A stretch of 6,653 nucleotides of DNA from an uncultured Bacteroidales bacterium (GTDB lineage: Bacteria > Bacteroidota > Bacteroidia > Bacteroidales > Tenuifilaceae), in contig CALGIR010000125.1 in the NCBI GenBank assembly GCA_937915475.1, forward strand, positions 1 to 6,653, read 5' to 3'. Position 1 is the first letter of the stretch; each line of letters starts with the position of its first letter. Made by a program: the position numbers and the translations under genes. Of the stretch, positions 1 to 4,900 are shown piece after piece. The notes below the pieces were generated by a model. The model ran no database searches and was not told the DNA's origin. It was given only the letters and a program-made list of their open reading frames with translations.

Positions 1-184
1 CCTCGTCGGAGTTAATACCCGATACATTGCCATTATGCTTAACTCCAATCAGAAGTGTTCCCCCTTGGGTATTGGTAAAGGCCGCCAATGAGCGAGCTAT
101 CTTTTTCGAATCGGAAATGGAGTGCTTAAAATCGAGTTTTTGATGCTCACCCTGACGAATAAGGTTTGCAATATGCTTACTCAC
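1..184 (-). CDS. AlbA_2 / Schlafen-type putative DNA-binding domain protein, N-terminal part (runs off window)
   Basis: Reading the minus strand from a GTG at 184-182 gives 61 open codons to the window edge. The peptide starts SKHIANLIRQGEHQKLDF and continues with an ARSLAAFTNTQGGTLLIGV segment. The pattern 'EhxxLDFK ... KIARxLxAFxNTxGGTLLIGVxxxG' is the hallmark of the AlbA_2 domain (Pfam PF04326, Schlafen AlbA_2), which Bacteroidota carry in small stand-alone proteins often labelled ATP-binding or helix-turn-helix. The GTG was chosen because family members start a few residues before the LIxQGEHQ motif, no ATG lies in frame upstream, and an in-frame stop lies at 226-224. The start is only 4 bases past the serpin stop, so the two genes are probably co-transcribed. 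The biochemical role of the single-domain family is not established; nucleic-acid binding is inferred from the name-giving domain. Confidence 0.75.
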   Translation of the reverse strand, partial: MSKHIANLIRQGEHQKLDFKHSISDSKKIARSLAAFTNTQGGTLLIGVKHNGNVSGINSDE

Positions 185-188
185 TAAA

Positions 189-1373
189 CTATAAACTGGG
201 GTTGGTAACCCTACCCATAAACACTATAGTTCCCGATGCGTTATCACGAATTAGGAACATAAATGGCCTGTTTGCATTAAACTCAACAGACATCTCAACC
301 GATTTGCGGACAATAACAACTGCCGTAGCGGCGGCTGCCTCGGTACCTTCCTCCGAAACTTCAACAAATGCTTTATGGTAAACCTCATCAATTTTCAGTT
401 CAGGGATTCTAGACATTCGGGTAAAATCCGCAGCATTGCTAAATGCAATTGGCATTCCCATGTTTGACAGAATAGGCTTTAGCTCATATTCCGACTCAAA
501 CTTGAATTTGGGAAACGTTAAGTTAACTTGTCTCTCGGTAAGCAAATCGACATATTTGTCAATATCATTATACGATACACTTTGCTCAAACTTTTTTATT
601 GATGTATCCTCGTTTGGCAAAACAACCAGCATGGAGTATTGCTTACCAGCGTAGGGTAACTCTAACATTTTCAGGTCATCTCCTTCATACACATTAAGTT
701 TATCGCGCATGCTCATCATCTTTGCCCTTACGCGTTCGCCATCAAGTGTAATAAATTCGCCTTCCGATGTATTCTCCTCACGAAATTTATTATCCCACTG
801 CCCCTTAAAATAAATTGCATTGGTTAGCACTAATGCAGTTAAGTCCGTTATTGAACCAGAAGGAAGTAAATCAACAATTCGATTCTTTGTCTTGTCCTCA
901 ACCCATCTATTAATATCCAGTCTACAGTTTTCAGGTTCAACTCTAAAAGGCATACGTTTAATTGAAGCATCATAGGCTCTGTTCACTTGGCGAAGATAGA
1001 GCCACTTAAACTTAAACTGTTTATCAACCCAAAGCTGATTTGCTATGGCTATTTCAACTCCCTTACTTCCTCTGTGAACCAAATCGTTCTGTACTTTCCC
1101 AAGAGTTTTGTGAAAACCTTTTGTATTAGACGGGAAGCCAAACACATTGGCTATCTGTTTTTCGGTATCACCATTAGCACCCGAGTAGGTCATACCCATG
1201 GCAATGCTCAAACTAAAGGGCGAAAAAAATATATTCTCGCTATCCTCAGTAGCAAGCATTTTGTACATCTCCAGAGCAAACTTGCTCGATTCTTTTGAAG
1301 TATATTCTGTATTCTGTGCACTTGTTATCATAACAAACAGCAAAAGTGATAATGTAATTGATAATTGTTTCAT
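189..1373 (-). CDS. Secreted serpin-family serine protease inhibitor, antithrombin-like reactive loop
   Basis: This 394-residue protein spans the full serpin fold. It has an FSPFSLSIAM motif (50-59), the INRWVEDKTKNRI segment (154-166), NAIYFKGQW (185-193) and the C-terminal FNANRPFMFLI and FMGRVTNP signatures. Residues 1-19 form a signal peptide (KQ start, hydrophobic L/F-rich core, TSA before Gln20) with no lipobox Cys, so the mature protein is periplasmic or secreted. The hinge EEGTEAAAATA (P17-P7, residues 341-351) has the small residues needed for loop insertion, so it should be a true suicide inhibitor. Counting from the hinge puts Lys357 at P1 and Ser358 at P1', with Arg356 at P2, which predicts trypsin-like target proteases. 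The gene lies 88 bases after rlmN and 4 bases before the AlbA_2 gene. No Shine-Dalgarno is seen, as is usual in this phylum. The target protease is unknown. Confidence 0.95.
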   Translation of the reverse strand: MKQLSITLSLLLFVMITSAQNTEYTSKESSKFALEMYKMLATEDSENIFFSPFSLSIAMGMTYSGANGDTEKQIANVFGFPSNTKGFHKTLGKVQNDLVHRGSKGVEIAIANQLWVDKQFKFKWLYLRQVNRAYDASIKRMPFRVEPENCRLDINRWVEDKTKNRIVDLLPSGSITDLTALVLTNAIYFKGQWDNKFREENTSEGEFITLDGERVRAKMMSMRDKLNVYEGDDLKMLELPYAGKQYSMLVVLPNEDTSIKKFEQSVSYNDIDKYVDLLTERQVNLTFPKFKFESEYELKPILSNMGMPIAFSNAADFTRMSRIPELKIDEVYHKAFVEVSEEGTEAAAATAVVIVRKSVEMSVEFNANRPFMFLIRDNASGTIVFMGRVTNPSL

Positions 1374-1461
1374 AGTATTGGTATTGTATTGATTTCTTAA
1401 GTTTTTGCTAAGGTAGAAATATTAAAACAATATGGTAAGCAAAATAAATGCCATTAATTGG

Positions 1462-2490
1462 CTAGCCTTTCTGCATCTGCTCCTTAGTAGATAGCATTCC
1501 GCAAGCTGCCTGAATATCCAGTCCGCGTGATGCGCGTATGGTGGTGAACACTCCCTTTGACGTAAGCGCATCGCGAAACTTGAAAATTTGCTCATCGGAT
1601 GAGCCTTTGAGTGGACTATTTGGAATAGGGTGAAAACGAATAAGGTTTACCCTGCAGTGAAGATTACTCAAAAGTTTTACCATACCTCTTACGTGCATTG
1701 GCGTATCGTTTAGTCCATCAAACATAATATACTCGAACGAAACACGCCTTTGCCCTGTAAAATCGTGTTTTCTAATCTCGTCAACAACATCCTGAATTGG
1801 ATACACATTCTCAATGGGCATAAGCGCTTTGCGCTCCTCATCAAATGGATTATGTAGGCTTATTGCCAAATGGCACTTGCTCGATTCTAAGAATTTAATC
1901 ATTGCAGGCTTTACACCAATGGATGAAACCGTAATACGACGTGGACTCATTGCCATACCCCAATCGGCAGTTAAAATATCGAGTGAGCCAAGCACATTAT
2001 CTAAATTATCCAAGGGCTCACCCATTCCCATGTACACAACATTAGTAATCTTATGCCACTCGGGAATGCTACGTAACTGGTTAACTATTTCGCCTACCGA
2101 TAAGTTCCCTTGAAAGCCCTGCTTCCCTGTCATACAGAAAAGGCACCCCATCTTACATCCCACTTGCGACGAAACGCAAAGCGTTGCCCTATCGTTCTCG
2201 GGAATATAAGCCGCCTCAATAAACTTTAACGATTCGGTTATAAAAAGATATTTTTTTGTCCCATCGGTCGACTCGGCAACCTTGGAAGGTTTTACCAATC
2301 CAATTCGATACTTCTCGCTAAGTCTTTTACGGGCATCAAGCGACAGGTTAGTCATCTGGTCAATGCTTTCAATATCCTTTTTGTAAAGCCAGTCGGCTAT
2401 TTGCTTAGCAGCAAACTTTGGTAAGCCCTCAACTAGCACAAGGTCTGTTAGCTGGGAAAGGGTAAGTCCAAATAGAGGTTTTTTGTTCAT
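1462..2490 (-). CDS. rlmN: Dual-specificity 23S rRNA A2503 / tRNA A37 C2-methyltransferase RlmN (radical SAM)
   Basis: The 342-residue protein is a complete RlmN. It places a methyl group on C2 of A2503 in 23S rRNA and, in characterised homologues, of A37 in some tRNAs, using two SAM molecules in the cytoplasm. The radical-SAM CxxxCxxC motif is present as Cys112, Cys116 and Cys119 and would bind the 4Fe-4S cluster. The two catalytic cysteines of the family are present too: Cys105, seven residues before the cluster motif, and Cys330 in the C-terminal DIQAACGML. The GMGEP motif sits at 155-159 and the N-terminal accessory domain with its LPxFAAKQI stretch at about 10-60. Cfr, the resistance paralogue that modifies C8, is less likely given the RlmN-type N-terminus and the housekeeping setting. 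It lies 78 bases downstream of the reductase gene on the same strand and could be co-transcribed with it. Confidence 0.97.
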   Translation of the reverse strand: MNKKPLFGLTLSQLTDLVLVEGLPKFAAKQIADWLYKKDIESIDQMTNLSLDARKRLSEKYRIGLVKPSKVAESTDGTKKYLFITESLKFIEAAYIPENDRATLCVSSQVGCKMGCLFCMTGKQGFQGNLSVGEIVNQLRSIPEWHKITNVVYMGMGEPLDNLDNVLGSLDILTADWGMAMSPRRITVSSIGVKPAMIKFLESSKCHLAISLHNPFDEERKALMPIENVYPIQDVVDEIRKHDFTGQRRVSFEYIMFDGLNDTPMHVRGMVKLLSNLHCRVNLIRFHPIPNSPLKGSSDEQIFKFRDALTSKGVFTTIRASRGLDIQAACGMLSTKEQMQKG

Positions 2491-2568
2491 CTACTATAAA
2501 ATAAGCGTGGCTAATACATCGTGCGGGTTTTAAAGCACACGGTTTAGTGCACATGTTTTTTTTGATGC

Positions 2569-3234
2569 TTAGAAATAAATCTCGGCATTAATGTTTGTAA
2601 ACGGCACACCACGAGCAATAAGCGTATCTCGGGTATCAACTACCATTTCGGCACTTCCGCAAAGGTAATACTTTTGGTCGGGGTGTATGCCTTTCCAATC
2701 GTTTAAAAAACGGGTAACACGACCTTGAAAAAACTCATCTGAGGGGCAGCGGGAACAGCATTGGATGTAGTTTCTGCCTAATGATTCTTCGAGATAATCC
2801 TTAAAGTAAAAATATTCGGAATAGCTAACGCCATGAATTAGTATGGGATTTTTGCCCTTGTTGGATTTAATTTTCGATATAAACGGCGCTATGCCCGTGC
2901 CTGCAGCAATGTAAACTGCGTTATCCGATACATTGGTAAAAGTTCCAATAGGCTCCGAAACCATAATATTGCTGCCCGCTTTTAAGCCCGATAGCATTGG
3001 GGTTAACGTTCCACCCGATTTCTCGGTATAAAGTATTTCAATTAGCTCATCATTCTCTCCGCTGGCAATACTGTAGAGTCGGGGCGGGATATCGGGCGAT
3101 ACACCCAACCCAACAACCTGTCCCGCTAAAAAGTTAAACTCTCTTTTAATGGTGAGGATATATGCTCCTTCGGAAATTTCAAGATTTGTTACTATTGGAT
3201 AAGTGCTGTATTTAAGTTCGTTCCAGTTTTTCAT
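2569..3234 (-). CDS. Ferredoxin-NADP reductase-like FAD/NAD(P)H oxidoreductase
   Basis: This 221-residue protein has the two-domain layout of the ferredoxin-NADP reductase superfamily. An N-terminal beta-barrel carries the flavin motif RLYSIAS (52-58). A Rossmann-type nucleotide domain follows, with AAGTGIAPF (110-118) and YYLCGSAEMV (189-198), whose Cys192 belongs to the C-G motif that positions nicotinamide. It ends NAEIYF with an aromatic last residue, as in many reductases of the family that stack an aromatic ring on the flavin. It should move electrons between NAD(P)H and a one-electron carrier such as ferredoxin or flavodoxin in the cytoplasm; the partner cannot be told. No 2Fe-2S domain is present. 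The gene is divergent from the ArsR-type gene, and its start lies 67 bases from the nearer operator, so shared control is possible but unproven. rlmN follows 78 bases downstream. Confidence 0.85.
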   Translation of the reverse strand: MKNWNELKYSTYPIVTNLEISEGAYILTIKREFNFLAGQVVGLGVSPDIPPRLYSIASGENDELIEILYTEKSGGTLTPMLSGLKAGSNIMVSEPIGTFTNVSDNAVYIAAGTGIAPFISKIKSNKGKNPILIHGVSYSEYFYFKDYLEESLGRNYIQCCSRCPSDEFFQGRVTRFLNDWKGIHPDQKYYLCGSAEMVVDTRDTLIARGVPFTNINAEIYF

Positions 3235-3300
3235 TCATTGTTATTTTGATGATAAACGATAAAGGGTACCAATGGTTCAATATTTTTTTCGTCAAAAAAA

Positions 3301-3324
3301 TCATTTCGTTCTTTTGCGAAATGA
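3301..3324. promoter_or_regulatory. Operator-like inverted repeat 1 (distal), probable ArsR-family binding site
   Basis: A perfect 8-base arm pair, TCATTTCG (3301-3308) and CGAAATGA (3317-3324), is separated by 8 bases. The core TTTCG-N8-CGAAA recurs 27 bases downstream. Its spacer contains the TTTG that would be the -33 box of the regulator's promoter (3313-3316), so a bound repressor would cover that box. Binding by the neighbouring ArsR-type protein is inferred from position and symmetry; dyads of this kind are typical operators for dimeric ArsR/SmtB repressors. Confidence 0.7.
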
Positions 3325-3343
3325 AAAACGTTTCGTAATATTG
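3313..3343 (+). promoter_or_regulatory. Bacteroidota-type promoter of the ArsR-family gene (-33 TTTG, -7 TAATATTG)
   Basis: TTTG at 3313-3316 and TAATATTG at 3336-3343 are 19 bases apart. The Bacteroidota sigma consensus is TTTG, about 19-21 bases, then TAnnTTTG; the -7 box here differs at one fixed position. Transcription should begin near 3348-3350, giving a leader of about 17 bases before the start codon at 3366. Each box falls in the spacer of one of the two dyads, which ties promoter and operator together. Confidence 0.6.
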
Positions 3344-3349
3344 CGAAAC
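3330..3349. promoter_or_regulatory. Operator-like inverted repeat 2 (proximal), probable ArsR-family binding site
   Basis: This 20-base dyad reads GTTTCG, then TAATATTG, then CGAAAC. All but one of its ten base pairs match, because the inner AATATT is itself palindromic. It agrees with the distal repeat at 15 of 18 core positions. It ends 16 bases before the regulator start codon and encloses the candidate -7 box, so occupation should block transcription start. This is the classical layout for an autoregulated repressor; the protein that binds is inferred. Confidence 0.75.
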
Positions 3350-3365
3350 ATTTATTGCACCGAAG

Positions 3366-3659
3366 ATGACAAAAAAGGAGTACACAGAAACGCAAATAAA
3401 GCTAGCACGATATGCAAAGGCTTTAAGTCACCCTGCAAGGATTCAAATACTTGAAATCCTCTCGAACCAAAGCTGTTGCTACAGCGGCGACATTGCCAAT
3501 GATTTGCCCATAGCTCGCAGCACCCTTTCGCAGCATCTAAACGAGTTGAAGGAGGCAGGACTAATTCAGGGCGAATTTAAACCTCCTAAAATAAAGTATT
3601 GCCTTAAAAAGGAGAATTGGGAAGAGGTAAAACAGATGATGGGGGAGTTTTTTGAGTGA
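3366..3659 (+). CDS. ArsR/SmtB-family winged-helix transcriptional repressor (probable metalloid sensor)
   Basis: This 97-residue single-domain winged-helix protein is a typical length for ArsR/SmtB repressors. The family signature SHPARIQILEIL (21-32) is followed by the recognition helix ARSTLSQHLNELKEAGLI (50-67) and the wing KPPKIKYCL (72-80). The classical ELCVCDL metal box is absent. Instead there is a vicinal pair Cys37-Cys38 just before the helix-turn-helix and a third cysteine, Cys79, after the wing. Three thiols could form an As(III)- or Sb(III)-type site, but this geometry is inferred. The family represses its own operon and leaves DNA on ligand binding; the two dyads just upstream fit that. 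The gene is followed by 483 bases of repeats before the likely target genes, so whether it shares a transcript with them is open. Confidence 0.9.
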   Translation: MTKKEYTETQIKLARYAKALSHPARIQILEILSNQSCCYSGDIANDLPIARSTLSQHLNELKEAGLIQGEFKPPKIKYCLKKENWEEVKQMMGEFFE

Positions 3660-3673
3660 TTAATATGGGTCAG

Positions 3674-3804
3674 AAAGAAATGATGAACACTGAATAATGA
3701 ATATCGAAGTTCAGGAAAAACGGGTGGGCAATGCAAAAAAGGCAATGACCAAACCAAACCAAACTTCATCATTCGATGTTCAGTGTTCAATATTCAATAT
3801 TGAA
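3674..3804. repeat. Heptamer inverted-repeat element 1 (complete: left arm, core, right arm)
   Basis: The left arm (3681-3708) is four heptamers of form NNNNGAA, with GAA at 3685, 3692, 3699 and 3706. A core (3714-3760) starting GGAAAAACGGGTGGGCAATG and ending in CCAAACC repeats follows. The right arm (3765-3799) is five heptamers of form TTCNNNN, with TTC at 3765, 3772, 3779, 3786 and 3793, then TTGAAAA. The arms are opposite in sense and share complementary words such as GAACACTGAA and TTCAGTGTTC, so the transcript could fold into a long imperfect hairpin with the core as its loop. It begins right after the regulator stop codon. Confidence 0.85.
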
Positions 3805-3809
3805 AAAAA

Positions 3810-3895
3810 TGATGAACACTGAATAATGAATAATGAATATCGAAGTTCTGGAAAAACGAGTGGGCAATGCAAAATGGCGATGGTCAAACCACACC
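3810..3895. repeat. Heptamer repeat element 2 (left arm and core, right arm missing)
   Basis: The left arm (3810-3844) has GAA at 3814, 3821, 3828, 3835 and 3842. It matches the left arm of element 1 except for one extra TAATGAA heptamer. The core (3850-3895) aligns with core 1 from GGAAAAACG through GGGCAATGCAAAA to CAAACCAC, with a few substitutions. No TTC-type arm follows; the sequence passes through about 11 unrelated bases into element 3. Its left arm can also pair with the right arm of element 1, which lies just upstream, through 11 perfect bases (3779-3789 with 3813-3823). Confidence 0.8.
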
Positions 3896-3906
3896 AATCT
3901 TTATCA

Positions 3907-3973
3907 AAAGAAATGATGAACACGGAATGATAAATAATGAATATCGAAGTTCAGTGTTAGATGTTCGATATTG
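3907..3973. repeat. Heptamer repeat element 3 (compact, core missing)
   Basis: The left flank AAAGAAATGATGAACAC is identical to that of element 1. The left arm (3914-3948) keeps the 7-base phase with GAA at 3918, 3925, 3939 and 3946; the middle one has decayed to AAA at 3932. The right arm begins at once (TTC at 3950 and 3964, TTA at 3957, TTG at 3971) with no core between. The compact form makes a clean hairpin: AATATCGAA at 3940-3948 pairs with TTCGATATT at 3964-3972 around a 15-base loop. Confidence 0.8.
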
Positions 3974-3981
3974 AAAAAAAA

Positions 3982-4113
3982 CGAAGAACACAGAATGATG
4001 AATAACGAATATTGAAGTAGAGGAAAAATGGGTGAGCAATGCAAAAAGGAAATGACCAAACCAAACCTTCCTTCATCATTCGTTATTCAGTGTGCGGTGT
4101 TCGATATTCAAAT
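3982..4113. repeat. Heptamer inverted-repeat element 4 (complete, diverged arms)
   Basis: The left arm (3982-4016) has GAA at 3986, 3993, 4000, 4007 and 4014. The core (4022-4067) matches core 1, with GGGTGAGCAATGC and ending in CCAAACCAAACC. The right arm (4072-4113) has TTC at 4072, 4079, 4086, 4100 and 4107, with TGC at 4093. TGAATAACGAAT in the left arm (3999-4010) is exactly complementary to ATTCGTTATTCA in the right arm (4078-4089), although both words differ from those in elements 1-3. It ends 29 bases before the mini-thioredoxin start codon; those 29 bases hold no clear promoter box. Confidence 0.8.
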
Positions 4114-4142
4114 TTTAGTAACCTATTAAACAAATCAAAGCT

Positions 4143-4391
4143 ATGGAAATTATCGTTCTTGGGACTGGCTGCCCAAAGTGTAAAACACTTGAAGAGGCCA
4201 CGCGCAAAGCGGTTGAGGAACTTGGTATTAATGCCAATGTCACAAAAGAAGAGGATATTGTAAAGATTATGAACTACGGCGTGATGCGCACGCCAGCATT
4301 GGTGATTGATGGTAAGGTTGTTATCTCAGGAAGAGCACCAAATATTGGTGAGCTAAAAGAAATTATTAGCAAAAATATCGAGTCAAAATAA
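4143..4391 (+). CDS. Small redox-active disulfide protein (mini-thioredoxin, CPKC), possible ArsE-like component
   Basis: The 82-residue protein is a minimal thioredoxin fold. The strand MEIIVLGTG leads into the active site CPKC (Cys10-Cys13). A helix rich in E and K follows, then TPALVIDGKVV (50-60) with the expected cis-proline at Pro51, and the closing GRAPNIGELKEII segment. It matches the 'small redox-active disulfide protein 2' group (TIGR00412 type). There is no signal peptide, so it is cytoplasmic. It is the first gene of a cluster with an ArsF-like lipoprotein 38 bases downstream and an ArsG-like membrane protein after that. It could therefore reduce the membrane protein from the cytoplasmic side, or take the place of ArsE in an ArsEFG-type system; both are inferences from position. 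No Shine-Dalgarno is seen before the ATG. Confidence 0.88.
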   Translation: MEIIVLGTGCPKCKTLEEATRKAVEELGINANVTKEEDIVKIMNYGVMRTPALVIDGKVVISGRAPNIGELKEIISKNIESK

Positions 4392-4429
4392 TCGTAATAA
4401 ATTTGATATTAAACCCGAAAATCTAAAAG

Positions 4430-4876
4430 ATGAAAAATAATATATTTGTTTTTGCCCTCTTCATATTTGCATTTACCTTAATAAGCTGCGGAGGTTCAAC
4501 CGAAAAACAGAGTGCAAATTCTGAAAATACGGAAATTGCCGAAACGGCAAAGGTTGTGGTTTATTACTTCCACGGAAAGCAACGCTGTAAAACTTGTCTG
4601 GCTATTCAGAAAGTAGTTGAAGAAACAGTAGCCGAAAATTTTGCTGAAAATACTGATGTTAAGTTCAGTGAGTTGGACTACTCAGATAAAGCGAATGAGG
4701 TAATAACCCAAAAATACGAGATTGCAAACAGTAGCCTGTTTGTAGTTGCTGGAGAAAGTTTTACCAATCTTACTGAGGTTGCTTTTGCAAATGCCCTAAG
4801 AAACCCCGATGATTTGAAAGGAGCAATTGTTACTGAGGTTGTAAAACATCTAAATAAACAATACTCGTTAGAATAG
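4430..4876 (+). CDS. ArsF-like thioredoxin-fold lipoprotein (nitrophenyl compound nitroreductase subunit ArsF family)
   Basis: The 148-residue protein starts with a lipoprotein signal peptide: MKNN, a hydrophobic F/A-rich core, then lipobox LISC with Cys20 as the acylated residue. A polar linker leads into VVVYYFHGKQRCKTC, where Cys53 and Cys56 form a CxxC, and a thioredoxin-like fold ends in NPDDLKGAIV. The YYFHxxxRCxTC pattern and the NLTxxxFxNALxNPxxLK ending match what is annotated as the ArsF family, named from an arsEFG operon linked to reduction of nitroaromatic arsenicals. Acylation at Cys20 predicts that it is anchored in the cell envelope, outside the cytoplasm; which membrane and leaflet cannot be told. 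It is 24 bases ahead of the ArsG-like gene. The substrate is not shown by the sequence; a general envelope thiol reductant is the alternative. Confidence 0.8.
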   Translation: MKNNIFVFALFIFAFTLISCGGSTEKQSANSENTEIAETAKVVVYYFHGKQRCKTCLAIQKVVEETVAENFAENTDVKFSELDYSDKANEVITQKYEIANSSLFVVAGESFTNLTEVAFANALRNPDDLKGAIVTEVVKHLNKQYSLE

Positions 4877-4900
4877 AAAAACCAGTAAACACATCTACTA

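Noticed and set aside
987..1298. Plus-strand open frame of 103 codons inside the serpin gene
   Set aside because: It lies wholly antisense to a clear serpin, has no family resemblance and no start context. It is a shadow frame.
1408..1444. Promoter for the serpin gene (TACCTTAG on the minus strand with an upstream TTTG)
   Set aside because: The candidate -7 box has a mismatch and the TTTG lies 24 bases away instead of 19-21. It is possible but not supported well enough.
1462..2490. Cfr-type ribosomal resistance methyltransferase
   Set aside because: The N-terminal region and the C-terminal DIQAACGML agree with ordinary RlmN, and nothing nearby suggests a resistance cassette.
2520..2541. Terminator or regulatory hairpin between the reductase gene and rlmN
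   Set aside because: On the minus strand CGTGTG and CGCACG form only six pairs, one of them a wobble, around a 10-base loop, and no T run follows. It is too weak to call.
3940..3981. Rho-independent terminator after the regulator gene (hairpin plus homopolymer run)
   Set aside because: The hairpin AATATCGAA/TTCGATATT is followed on the plus strand by an A run, not a T run. On the minus strand the T run comes before the hairpin. It has no GC-rich stem in either direction.
3674..4113. CRISPR array
   Set aside because: The units are degenerate 7-base words in opposite orientations with a repeated core. There are no identical 25-40 base repeats with unique spacers, and no cas genes.
4039..4263. 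Plus-strand open frame of 74 codons starting in repeat element 4
   Set aside because: It runs through repeat DNA into the mini-thioredoxin gene in another frame. The product resembles nothing and the overlapping CPKC protein is convincing.
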